DNA of 64,000 nt, taken from NCBI GenBank assembly GCA_963556695.1, contig CAUWAG010000003.1, forward strand, positions 5,518,001 through 5,582,000, in the 5' to 3' direction. Below, in pieces: positions 20,345 through 30,633 of the stretch. The notes beneath the pieces were generated by a model that did not search any database, was not told where the DNA came from, and saw only the letters and a program-made list of their open reading frames with translations. Source of the stretch: Anthostomella pinea. Taxonomy: Eukaryota > Ascomycota > Sordariomycetes > Xylariales > Xylariaceae. Positions within the stretch are counted from its first letter, which is position 1; the number at the start of each line of letters is the position of its first letter. The position numbers and the translations under genes are program-made.

Positions 20345-21609
20345 ATGGCCTGATCCTCTAACATGTGTATGGAAGTGCCTTTGCTTTATACCGATACCCC
20401 GACATAGATGATGATAATGACTCTGGAAATCAGAACGTGAGCAGCATAGCAAATAATCAAGCCTATAAATGGCCTAGGTACCGAAGCAACGGGAAATGTC
20501 TCTGAAGCTCGTCAAGGTCACCCTCATCCTAAGCCGAACCGATCTGACTCCCTAAGAGCATACGAACAGGGAGCTTTGTCGTGTGCTTGGATGCAGAAGA
20601 GATGTCACTGGGTAGCGCGTGCAGGATTACGTGGAGGCATCACCCCAAGTCCGCGTCGAGTTCATGGACGACCCGACCCGACCCGAAGCACAGTCTGCAA
20701 CGTCAAGGGACCAGATACGAAGCGCCATACACACTCACCTCCCTACGAGGCAATATCATATGGAAGTAGTCGTCCTTATTGCATGGATTCAGTTCGCTGG
20801 ACGCGTTCTCTGCTTTCTCGAGTCGGAGCGCGAGGCCAGACAGATGGGATAGAGCTGAGTCTCCTTTCTGGGGCAGTGGGAGCATGGCAGGTATGGGATG
20901 GCCGTTGCTAAGTTGGGACTCAGGGGAACGATGACTGAGTCACTGTTACTTCTGCATCAATGTTTGATATGACAATACCTTACGAACAGGAGCATCGGGA
21001 GTACAGGCGCCGGCATTGATGGACAAATTATACCAAACACACAAGCTCAAGCGTCAGGTATTTCGGTGTCCTTGACTTTGTATGAGTTTTCCAACGAGCG
21101 TCTACACTGGTCAGCCGACTCATCTGAAATGATAGACACGGGAGATGCTTCTACACAGCAGGTCTAAAATGGCCGACCTCAGGGGCTGAGGGGACAAGGG
21201 GACGAGGGGACTAAGCTCGCGATTGGCTATGCGAGGTGGGCTGACTAACTAGCGACAAGTGGGGCAGCCGTCTATTAAACAAAATCTCCCGCCATATATT
21301 TTCCTGCGAACAAACCTTTTCCTCTTCCAGAACCATTCTCGCAACACAACAGCAGCGCATCCTACCAGTACCTGGTGGTAAGTATTTCTCCTCCTTCCTG
21401 CCACCACAAGTTGAAATGATGTACAAAAATAGCATGTATTACCTGATCACCAATGATGTACTTTTATCACCAAGATCTCTGACTCAACACCCACTTCACC
21501 TCACATGCCGAACTCTCGTGGGCAGACATAGAAGCTAACGACGACGACGCATTCAGGATTACCCTACTCTACCGTAGTGACCACTTGACCTGCCCTCGCC
21601 ATCGTCGCG
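20345..21609. other. Gene-free region
   Basis: No convincing gene. It holds the 3' flank of the dynactin gene and the promoter and 5' leader of the cnxG-like gene. A short tandem GGGGACAAGGGGACGAGGGGAC lies near 21190-21211. Confidence 0.5.
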
Positions 21610-21912
21610 ATGGGGGCCGTGCCCAAGGCACCCAAGGGTTCCTTCAACGTGCTCTACTTCGCAAGTGCAAGCTCCTTCACCTCGAGAGAATATGAGACCC
21701 TGCCGGCGCCCCTCCCGCTGCACAAGTTGTTCGAGGTTCTGGAGGAGCGGTACACGGGCATTAGGGAGAAGATCCTGAGCTCTTGCCTCGTGACTGTCAA
21801 CCTCGACTATGTCGATGTGTCCGAGATCGGTGATGGGGAAGACGAATCAGCGCAGGTCATGATCAAGGAGGGCGACGAGGTCGCCATCATTCCTCCGGTC
21901 AGCTCTGGCTGA
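21610..21912 (+). CDS. cnxG: Molybdopterin synthase small (sulfur carrier) subunit, MOCS2A/CnxG
   Basis: Intronless, 100 aa. It has the ubiquitin-like beta-grasp layout of MoaD/MOCS2A: FNVLYFASASSFTSREYE, then LPLHKLFEVLEERYTGIREKI, then the C-terminal DEVAIIPPV. The protein carries sulfur as a C-terminal thiocarboxylate and, with the large subunit, converts precursor Z to molybdopterin for nitrate reductase and xanthine dehydrogenase. The C-terminus reads SSG rather than the GG usual in the family; the final Gly needed for thiocarboxylation is present. The ATG at 21610 is preceded by CATCGTCGCG and gives the usual family length. Confidence 0.9.
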   Translation: MGAVPKAPKGSFNVLYFASASSFTSREYETLPAPLPLHKLFEVLEERYTGIREKILSSCLVTVNLDYVDVSEIGDGEDESAQVMIKEGDEVAIIPPVSSG

Positions 21913-22025
21913 AGATGCACATGAATACACATATATATATATATACACACTTGGGAGACGCAAGAAATACAATGATTTTATCTAACTTGGCAACACCGGG
22001 AGTTTGTGATCCATTGCATCTAGTG

Positions 22026-22774
22026 TCATGATGCCTCTCTGGGCCAAGAACCAGGCAGCAGCGGCTCGGTCTCTCCTCCACCCCATGTTCTCCGCCAACC
22101 CGACACCCGACTCCAACCGCGCCTCCACATCTTCTTCATCCAACCAGGATTCTTCGCCCTATACGCCCCGACCTTCCGTACCGCCCAAACGACCAGCACA
22201 ACAAGAAGCCCAACAAGCACCGTCGACGCAATCGTAACAAGCGACGTCAGCGTCGTGATAGTCGAGACCTGGCACCCCAGCGGCCGCGTGCGCACCTCCC
22301 AGCGCTCGGCCCAGTGCGGACAGGTATAGTCGCCGTCCCAGGCTGGCGCGAGGAACTGGACGGTGTGGGTGTTGGGGACGCATGTGCTGCGTGTACGTTA
22401 ACATACTGTCTTTAAACCCGGATAGCAGATCTATAGATGAAGAAGGAAAGGGAACAACAAAGCCTGTTCTCGAATACAAGGCCCAGGGTCTCGGGGTGGG
22501 ATGTTTCAATACGTACGAGGACTATGTGTATGGCGTGGGGGTAGAAATTAGTTGCGTGTTGACACATGAAATACATCTCTGGGAAGACGAGCAAAAACGA
22601 GGCGAGGCAAGAGGGGTAGCGAGCAGCACGTACAAACGGACACCAGCTGCAGTCCGGCTGCACCAGACAACCCTTGCAGTCCTGTATCTTCCAGCAGCGC
22701 TGCAGGTGCGCGTCGTCTCCACCGTCGGAGAGGAGCGCGGGGACGGTGATGGCGCTTTGGGTCATGTTATTCAT
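22026..22774 (-). CDS. PSI-domain single-pass membrane protein with a 5-nt microexon
   Basis: Exons on the minus strand: 22774 (start uncertain)-22634, 22517-22521 (five bases) and 22386-22026. Introns are 22522-22633 (112 bp) and 22387-22516 (130 bp, the introner-like element). Splicing through the microexon restores the frame and gives CSWCPFSSTCVPNTH, completing a PSI-type Cys-rich module (CWKIQDCKGC...CSWC...CVPN...CPHWAERW...RPLGC). A single membrane span follows (TLTSLVTIASTVLVGLLVVL) with a short basic tail ending in EPLLPGSW. Direct splicing from 22634 to 22386 would break the frame. PSI domains occur in extracellular parts of receptors, and many filamentous fungi have such a small protein of unknown function. 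Start alternatives are ATGs at 22825 and 22765; none gives an obvious signal peptide. Confidence 0.8.
22387..22516 (-). mobile_element. Introner-like element, copy A (intron of the PSI-domain gene)
   Basis: 130 bp, GTACGT...CACGCAG. An ungapped hand alignment to the intron at 57319-57448 gives about 100 of 116 identical positions; the two host genes are unrelated. The element has a TTAAC branch site ten bases before the acceptor. Near-terminal inverted repeats are visible: GTACGT...AACAT at the 5' end and ATGTTAACGTAC at the 3' end. Confidence 0.8.
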
Positions 22775-22855
22775 TGTGTGTATGTCTGGTAGATCAGGAG
22801 GTAGTTTGTATAGGTATAGGTGCATGAGAAGCAGAATCGACTGGAAGGATTGCAA

Positions 22856-23617
22856 CCAGATCAGAGCGATTCGGCAAAACGGTGGAAATTTCTTGGAATG
22901 ACCTGCAAGTTGACGGATGCTCTTCCCGTTTTTATGAATCTAGGTACTCCTCGAAACAACCCTTGGGGGCAGGACATGCATGTGAAGACGCGTGACTGCC
23001 CTCACTGCTTTGCGGGCATCTTGCCCACCACTGAGAGAATTGATAACATTTTCCAGAGCCGCGCTACGTGCGCGAGGGAAGCTTGAACTTTGCTGGGCTT
23101 GGGCCAGATGAAGCGGTGCGGGGAATAATCAACTTTAGCTGGAGCTCTGAACTTTACCATCGGTGGTATCACTCCTGTCAAGGGACATCATTCTCAACTT
23201 CACAGGTTCCGAGGAATTATCATCGAGACGTGTCTATACAGTTTTTCCTTGAGTGTTCTCTACAGCGCGTATGCTCGTGTCATGCTATCAACGAATGCTG
23301 AGAAGAGGCAGCCTAACTCATCTCCTCATATCGCCAAGGTCGGGACGTCGTTTCATACGAACGTCTTACCAAACTTGTTGGCATTTCCCGGTCGTCGTGC
23401 ATGATGATCTGGTCTTCCGCAATCAAAATCTCAAAAGCCAAAACGCCTTGTGCCTGCTTCCACCTCAAAGCTCTGAGATCTCGGTGGTCGCGAGGATGAT
23501 GCTTCTTCTTCTCCTTCTCAAGGTCACGTCAATCCAGTGACAGGACGATGGATTTCTCCAATGGCCTCCAGTTGATATCCAGAGCAGCAAAGCTCGCCTT
23601 CAAGACGAGCCGTCGAA
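22856..23617. other. Gene-free region
   Basis: Intergenic between the head of the PSI-domain gene and the 3' end of the MOB2-type gene. No recognisable coding sequence. Confidence 0.5.
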
Positions 23618-24562
23618 TTAGGCCGTGTTCGAAAGCTGCATCAGTCGATCTCCAGCACGATGGTTTGCGTAGTCATAGGCCTTGGAACCAGGGGGGAAAG
23701 TACCATTGGACGCCCAGAGGTCGATCAACGGCTGCATCGGCTCCAGCTCGTGCGGCTTCAGCATGTCAAGCGCACAAGCGGTTAGCACGAAGTGACTGAA
23801 GCAACTGTTCAGTTGCTTCTCGAGGTTCAGGTGGTAGAAGGGGTCGACGAAGTGAGCCCAGTAGAGATGAGCATAAACCCGGAACATCTGGCGGAAGATG
23901 GTCTGGCAGACTTCCATGAACTTCTCCGGGAAGCCACTTCGCTTGCCGAGCCAGTCCTTGTCGCCCGGGTTGGACAGCTGGGAGAGAGGGGTGGTCGTGA
24001 TCGCCGGGTTGTGTGAGAAAGCGACGCCGTTGGTGTCCGTGGGGAAGATAGTTGTGTTGTCAATCTTGCCAGAGATCCAGCGCTGCATAAGCGTGATATA
24101 CTCGTAGGCCGGAAGCTCGACAGGCTCCCGCTCCGCGTTGAGCCACGTGAAAGAATGATTACTATCGGAGTCAGTCTCGTCCGGCGAATCGCGGGTCTGA
24201 GATTTCACTTACGCGCCAGCGGACATTCGGGGGCAGGTAGACGGGTTGCATATAGTGCTTCTATCTTCCTCCTTCTCGTGGATAACTCGTACGAAGTTCC
24301 ACAGGTTACGGTAGTGCTCGACAACTGAAGGGGAGTTAGATTTAATAACTGCACGTGGCTAAGAACAGAGCTTACCCTGGTGTGCGATCCACTCTCCTTG
24401 GTCCACGGTCTTCGGTCTCGCACTCAGCGTCATGAAGTTGCCCTTGACGATGTGCTTGGCGTAGGCCGAATTCAACCAGAGAGGCAAGGGTCGAGGGAGG
24501 TGGTAAGAGTTGAGGACCTCATCTCCGTTGGCGTTGGACAGCATACCGTTGCTGTCATCCAT
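23618..24562 (-). CDS. mob2: MOB-family kinase activator, MOB2 type
   Basis: Exons: 24562-24376, 24324-24213 and 24161-23618, with two 51-bp introns (24325-24375 and 24162-24212). The Mob1/phocein fold runs from HIVKGNFMTL through the zinc-ligand region CNPSTCPRMSAGA and AYEYITLMQRWISGKID to FRQMFRVYAHLYWAHFVDPF. A fungal insertion (NPAITTTPLSQLSNPGDKDW) precedes the second half. MOB2 proteins bind and activate NDR kinases (COT1/Cbk1) in polarity and hyphal tip growth. The frame stays open upstream of 24562 to about 24743, where an acceptor is plausible, so at least one more 5' exon is likely and I cannot place the true start. The MOB family is clear; the MOB2 subgroup is an inference from HIVKGNF and the overall layout. 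Confidence 0.82.
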
Positions 24563-24743
24563 GCCAATATTTTGAGCTAAGGACGGTGAGTTAGGGAGCG
24601 GAGGAATTTTCGGTGCAAGACTGATGGATGACTGGCTGCCTTGGGATTGCTCGGTGGGAGAGTTGGGTTGGCCGCTGCTGGTTGAGACGGGGCTCTTATT
24701 CTGACCTGGGGCCCTGGTCGACGTTCCTCTGAACCGAGCGTTA

Positions 24744-26386
24744 CTATAGTCCGGTCAGCAGCTGTGTCATGGGTGTATTGTGTCGAGGTTGCGAAGCAGA
24801 GCTATTGTAGGCAGCTGGGTAGTGCCTAGGAGAAACATGAATTGCGACTTGCAAGTGACGCCGAAAGCAGTAAAACAGGCTCAGCCCTGCAGCGCAGCTA
24901 TACCAGGTGGGCTATACCCGGGCGGCGAATCTGAAACCTAGGTGACAGCAATCAAGCAATAATGCACTTGCACGTCGCCGATGCCTAGTCTTCCTACACT
25001 TGCCAATTGCTTCAGCAAGGCAGGTTGTGCTCGGAGAAGATCACAGCCAGGTATGTTTGTTTGCCTCGACCACCCCATGGTAGAGAACGCACAAAGACAA
25101 GGTCCAAACACCCTAGCCCAAGTCGCGAAGGGTTAGGGATATGCACGGGGAGGGTGAATATATGTCTCGAAGCCTCGTTTGTCCAGGGGCCTAGAGTGCA
25201 ACACCCGGCTGCCTGTGCCTCTCAGCAACGCGGGGAACAGCACATATGCCTCAGGTATCAGTGAATCGATCGTTGTCCAAACAGGCCTCCTACCAACCCA
25301 GGTGCTTGATGTGCATGGAGAACCAAGCGTGAGAGTAGGCTGTGGATATCCTTTTGTCATGCATAACCAAAGCATTGCTCTCATATTGGGCAAGCTGGGC
25401 TGCACTCTCCCACCAGTCGAATTTATCATGAGATTTCAGCAGCCTCTCCATGTAGAGCGGCCAAACCCCGCCCAGGTCTTAGGACAATGCAGAGTGAGCC
25501 TTTGCCTGAACTCGTCCTGTCGTTTCTCATCCCGGGTATGCCTATGGACGATCATAACTGGAGATCAAGGTAGCCGTCTTCATAGGACAATCCCATGCTT
25601 GTGCAGTGACTCCTCATGAGGGGAATGCAGACGAAGAATACAAAGCAGAATTTCAAGCAATGGGGAGAAAGTGATGTTTTTCAGACGGAAGCAGTGAACC
25701 ACAGGACTAAGGAAGCATGGTCGCTTACATCCCAGAGAATAAGTTCGACATGGTCGTTCGAGGTCGGCGGGGGTCGGGCAAAGGTCGAGTGCTCGAGGGT
25801 AGCGAAGTACCAAGCCGCAGACAGATTCTGGAGGCGACGAGGAGGCCTGTCCTTTCGATATTCGGCCTTGCAGTGATATTTGTGTTGCGTTGTCGGGCTC
25901 ACCAATGTCCAAGTCAGAATTGCCGTTGCCGGTGCTTCTGCTTGGAAAGGGGCGAAGGGATGTTTTTCTTGGAGATGTTTCCAATGAGATGGGATGGCCC
26001 AATGAATCTCAGGCGCCGTCCAGGAGGAGCAGGTCATGGCGTCCGCCGCTAAGGCCTTTCGGGCACCAGCATTGCGATATCGATAGCGATAAGAACAACG
26101 ATAACGTTTTAGCAGCAGTTGTTCCATTATCGATACCAGACACGAGGTACCTAGGTACAGGTTGGTTGTCAGTGGGAAGCTTTCGCCAAGCATTCCCATC
26201 CACCTCCGGCCTCCAGCCTCCAACCTCGCGCCGAAGAATTCCATCACAACTTGGCGCGCGAATCCCCAGGCAGCTTTTGCAGGTAGCTGCCCTTGCTGAC
26301 AACTTCGTTATATACACAACTGATACCCGCCTCACTTTCAACCTCCTTCTACAGTCTACGTTCTACAACATTCGTCGTCTCCCACC
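24744..26386. other. Gene-free region between divergent MOB2-type and LEO1 genes
   Basis: About 1.6 kb. It should contain the missing 5' exon and leader of the MOB gene on the minus strand and the LEO1 promoter on the plus strand. Overlapping open frames at 25.6-26.3 kb have no recognisable domain and conflict between strands, so I leave them out. Confidence 0.5.
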
Positions 26387-27710
26387 ATGTCCGACTCTGA
26401 TCTCCCCGAGGATGGTGGTGGTGCCGACCTGTTTGGCGAGGTGGACAACGAAGCTCAATCAGAGCCCGACCGCGTACTGAGCGATAGAGAGCTGTCATTG
26501 AACCAAGATGACGGCCAACAGTACGCGCGTGATGACGACGAGGCCATGGAGGATCAGCAGGTCAAGGAGAAGACTATCATGGATGTCGCGATGTACCGAC
26601 ACAAAATACCCAGGGCCAAGGATGGAATGGTAGGCTACACCATCATGGAGCTCAAATGGCTCTTGGCTGACAATCTCTGTCCTGCAGCTGCAATCTCTCA
26701 AAGTCCCTCCCTTCCTGAAGTGGATGGCTGAGGAGTACAAACCCGACACATTTGAGCCTACCGAATGGGACAGAGAGAACCTCCGGTCCGAGAATCCCAA
26801 GGCGACGGTGCGATATCAGAAGGACCCCGAGACGGACGAGTTGAAGAGCAATACGCTGGTTTACAAATGGAGTGACGGGTCGATGAGCATCTCTGTGGGC
26901 GGAGACCATTACGAGATACAGAAGAGGAGCATGGCGCCACCTCCCCACAAGCCCTACCAAGAACGAGACGATGCACACTACTACGCGGCCGCCGCGCATC
27001 TGACCAGCGATCTGCTCTTAACGGTTGGCCATATCTCAGAGCAGTACACGGTGAACTTGAACCGCAACCTGCAAGACGAGGCACGGATCAAGTTTGCAAA
27101 CGACATGGCCGCAGCTGCCCGTGGCAAGAGACCGAATGAAGGGGACATGATCATTACGGCTACACGCGATCCCGAACTACAGAAGAAAGAAGCCGAGTTG
27201 GCCGAAAAGGAGCGTGCGAAGGCCCAACGACGACGGGAGAATGCTTCAGCTCGTCTCGATTCCTCCCGTGCGGGTAATTACCGAAGTGGTGGTCTTTCGA
27301 TTGGCGACTTGGAGGGTGGGCGAAGAGGTCCCGGTGGTGCGCGAAAGCGGGGTGCACCTGGCGCATCGAGAGCGAAGCGTCGGCGGCCAGAGTATGATTC
27401 TGACGATGACCTTCCCGAAGGCCGAGGTCGCCAGGACGAGTACGATCACGAGGACGACTTCATTGCACCTAGCGATGAAGACCAGATGAGCGGTGTTGAC
27501 GATGACGACGAGGAGGATATCTTGGACGACGATGAGGAAGAGGAAGAGGCACCTCGGAGGAAGCGACAGAAGACTGTTGAAGCCGATGATGACGCCGATG
27601 CCGATGCTGATGCCGATCTGGATGATTTAGATGCGGCTGCTCCTGCCGAGTCTTCCCGATCAAGAAGACGCAACATCGTCGCTGATGAAGATGACGACGA
27701 TGATGAATAG
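26387..27710 (+). CDS. LEO1: LEO1, Paf1 complex subunit
   Basis: Two exons, 26387-26629 and 26688-27710, with a 58-bp intron (GTAGGC...CTGCAG); 421 aa. An acidic N-terminus leads to the Leo1 core: LQSLKVPPFLKWM, then NTLVYKWSDGSMSISVGGDHYEI, then HISEQYTVNLN. A basic linker (EKERAKAQRRRENASARL) and a long Asp/Glu-rich C-terminal tail broken by Arg/Lys clusters follow. Leo1 pairs with Paf1 in the Paf1 complex on elongating RNA polymerase II and supports histone modification and 3' processing. The start lies in a good context (CACCATGTC). Confidence 0.93.
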
Positions 27711-28691
27711 GGGAAAGTTACCCCCTATCTAGGTCGATTTCGTCTAGCTAAACAGGTTACCTCTCTTCTAAGACGGTGCCCGCTATGTACGATTCATTTG
27801 CTTCTGGGCTGGGAATTTGGCGGCTTCTAAATCATCGCGAGGCAATGGACTTCGTTACCCGCGTAGGTAGGCCACGCTATTAGTATTTACCCATTTCTTA
27901 CGCACGAATGGTTTTCGCAATGTGGACAGCCCATCATCCCCTCGTAAATGATTGCATTGTATTTCATCTCAGCATATCATACCCGGTCGTTGAGGCCATT
28001 CATGAGTGGCAACCTCTCCTACGGCCACATGACGAGATACACTTACCAAAAAGCAATGCCTACGGTAGATAATAATAGGTAGACCAGATAGCTGTGTGTT
28101 TGGTATGATTGAACACGTACATAATATACCGGTACTCCTGTATGTGTTCCATCATATGACCTTCACATCGTGGTAGTCGTGACTATCTAGTATCGGGCCG
28201 CGGCAGACAGCAGGAACGGACAGGGATGATGGGACAGGCTGCAGGCGCGGGGCAGTCAAAGAAAGTGTTGGGACGACCTGGGGAAGCTGGGGAAGCTCTT
28301 TCACATGCAATGATGCAACCTCGACCTGCTCAACCTCATCCGAGATTGTGTGGAGGAAGCTCTACCTGACCTCAACTGCAGGTGCTTGGGGGACGACGAC
28401 CTCGATGTGTATGCACAGCTGAGGGAGGTATCTCAACTAAGGTATCCAAGCCCCGAATCCAAGACACATTGGAAGCGTAACGTTTACCTACCTAGGTACT
28501 ACCGTACATTAGCACGCCCACACGTCAGAACTACATGCGTGCACTGCACCAGCTGACTTGTCGCGTCGTATCACCGCTTTGGACTGCATACTATGCAATA
28601 TACCACACACGTCCACCATGGCGACTCCTCTCCATCGTCGTTGATCCCTTCATTATAGCTCGATGGTAGCGGACAAGCCGTCGGTATCGGA
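27711..28691. other. Gene-free region
   Basis: 3' flank of LEO1 and promoter region of the patatin-family gene. No coding sequence recognised. Confidence 0.5.
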
Positions 28692-30633
28692 ATGGCATCG
28701 ATATTTGGAGTCGTCGCAGCGGTCTGCTCCCTGTTCGCCGAGGTCTTCTTGTTCTGGTACAAGGTGCGTTCTCGTTCTCGAGGTTAAGTAGACTCCGCCC
28801 TGGCAGCCAACTCATGCCTATGTCGCAGAAAATCCTTGGGCGCTGGCAAACGAAAAGCCCTGCCGATGAGTGGCTCGACGCGTTGCGCGGTGTACACGTC
28901 TTCGAGGACTGGGAGCACGCGGCTCTGCAGCTGGACAACCTGAAAGAACTGAATCTATGGTCAGTCGCGGCTTCTATCGCGCTCGCTCTATATTCCCTGG
29001 CCCGTCGCTGACTGGCGTTCCTGACAAGGCGCAACGATCCCTCCTCCCACTCCTACGACTGGTCCATGATCAGCGACCGCCTCAACTCCATCCTCACCGC
29101 CCGCGACGACAACGATCTACAGTCCCTCGTCGACCTCGTTCGATCCGGCCTGGTCCGCAATCTGGGTAACATCACATCCCCTAAGCTTTACAATAGAGCC
29201 TTCGCCGGCACAAAATACCTCATCGAAGAATACATCGCCCAGGTGGCCACGGCGGTTGAAGACATCAGTGCCCAGACGGCAACAACCCCCGGAGACAGGT
29301 ATACGCGCGACTACCCTCTGTCAACACAACAGAAGCTCGACTTCCTCCACGACTCGAGACAAGCTTTCGGACGTAGCACTCTCGTGTTGCAGGGTGGTGC
29401 TATCTTCGGTCTTTGTCATTTGGGTGTTGTCAAGGCCTTATTCCTGCGAGGCCTCCTACCTCGCATTATTACCGGCACGGCTACTGGTGCGCTGATCGCG
29501 AGTCTGGTAGCGATCCATACCGAAGACGAATTGCCTGGCGTGCTCAGGGGCGATGGCATCGACCTGTCGGCCTTTGAAACCCACGAGCAGCAGGTGCACA
29601 ACAACTGCGTATGGACGCCGTTCTCTGGGTTGGAGACACTGGTCCGCAGGTTCCTACGGTTCTGGCGTGAAGGCTACTTCCTCGATGTGAAGGTACTGGA
29701 AGAATGTGTCAAGGCCAACGTCGGTGACTTGACTTTTGAGGAGGCGTTCAACAGGAGCAAACGAATCTTGAACATCACAGTAGCTACTGCAGCGCAAGAT
29801 GGGGTCCCTACCCTGTTGAACTACATCACTGCTCCCAACGTCGTAAGTGGTTGTCGATCGTCGATCTGACTCACCTTGAGGATGTGTACTGACGACAATT
29901 GCAGTTGATCTGGACTGCGGCAGTGGCATCCAACGCTTCGACCCCTTCGCTCTACGGGAGCAGACAGACAACCGTACTCTGCAAAGATGTCAACGGCAAT
30001 ATTGTTCCCTGGGCACCTGCTAACACCTTCCGCCCTTGGACGCACGCATCAGACAAGGATCGCAAGTCACCACTTTCGCGTATTGCCCAACTCTTCAACG
30101 TCAACCACTTCGTGGTCAGCCAGGCTCGTCCATACCTCATCCCTTTCCTCGAGTCTGACATGCATGGACCATCAATGTACACAGCTCGGCACAAGCGAGC
30201 GCAGATCACTGGTCACATCTTTAGGATTATAGGGTTGGAGCTGCGTCATCGTTTGAGACAGCTGGACACATTGGCCCTTTTGCCCGCCAGCATACGCAGG
30301 TTCCTGGTAGATGAGGAGGTCCCCGGTGCGAGTATGATGCTGGTGCCCACCTTTACGGCCTGGGACTTTGTGCGCCTACTCGAGACCCCGACTCGCGAAA
30401 CGCTCGACTACTGGATCGTCCGTGGCGAAAGGAGTGTGTGGCCTGCCGTATGTGCATTGACAGTCAGATGCGCAGTCGAGTATGATATTGAAAGAGCATA
30501 CCAAAGAGCGCGAAGCCTGAAGGCGGGCGGTCTGAGGAGGAAAGCAAGTACGGCAGCTGCTCCCGACCTGGCCGAGGCAAAGGAATCAGGGCTTCTACAG
30601 AAAGGGGTCCTCGACGGTTCGGCGGTGAGCTAG
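28692..30633 (+). CDS. Patatin-like (Tgl3/4/5-type) lipase homolog, predicted pseudoenzyme
   Basis: Four exons: 28692-28763, 28829-28959, 29029-29842 and 29905-30633; introns of 65, 69 and 62 bp; 581 aa with all junctions in frame. An N-terminal hydrophobic stretch (VVAAVCSLFAEVFLFW) is followed by an N-terminal region and then the patatin domain with the oxyanion-hole motif LVLQGGAIFGLCHLGVVKAL (~residue 180). The nucleophile elbow, GxSxG in active members, reads GTATG (217-221), with Ala at the Ser position. The catalytic Asp block, DG in active relatives, reads WTHAS (384-388). Flanking family motifs (FNVNHFVVSQ, LIWTAAVASN) are intact. Active relatives hydrolyse triacylglycerol on lipid droplets. 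Loss of both dyad residues in an intact spliced gene suggests a non-catalytic role; sequence error is less likely because two separate sites are affected. Confidence 0.85.

Noticed and set aside
25681..26247. 188-codon minus-strand frame upstream of LEO1
   Set aside because: Overlaps plus-strand frames of equal length; no domain, and lies in the region expected to be promoter.
27446..27676. Ser-rich minus-strand frame opposite the LEO1 acidic tail
   Set aside because: Antisense shadow of the Asp/Glu codons of LEO1.
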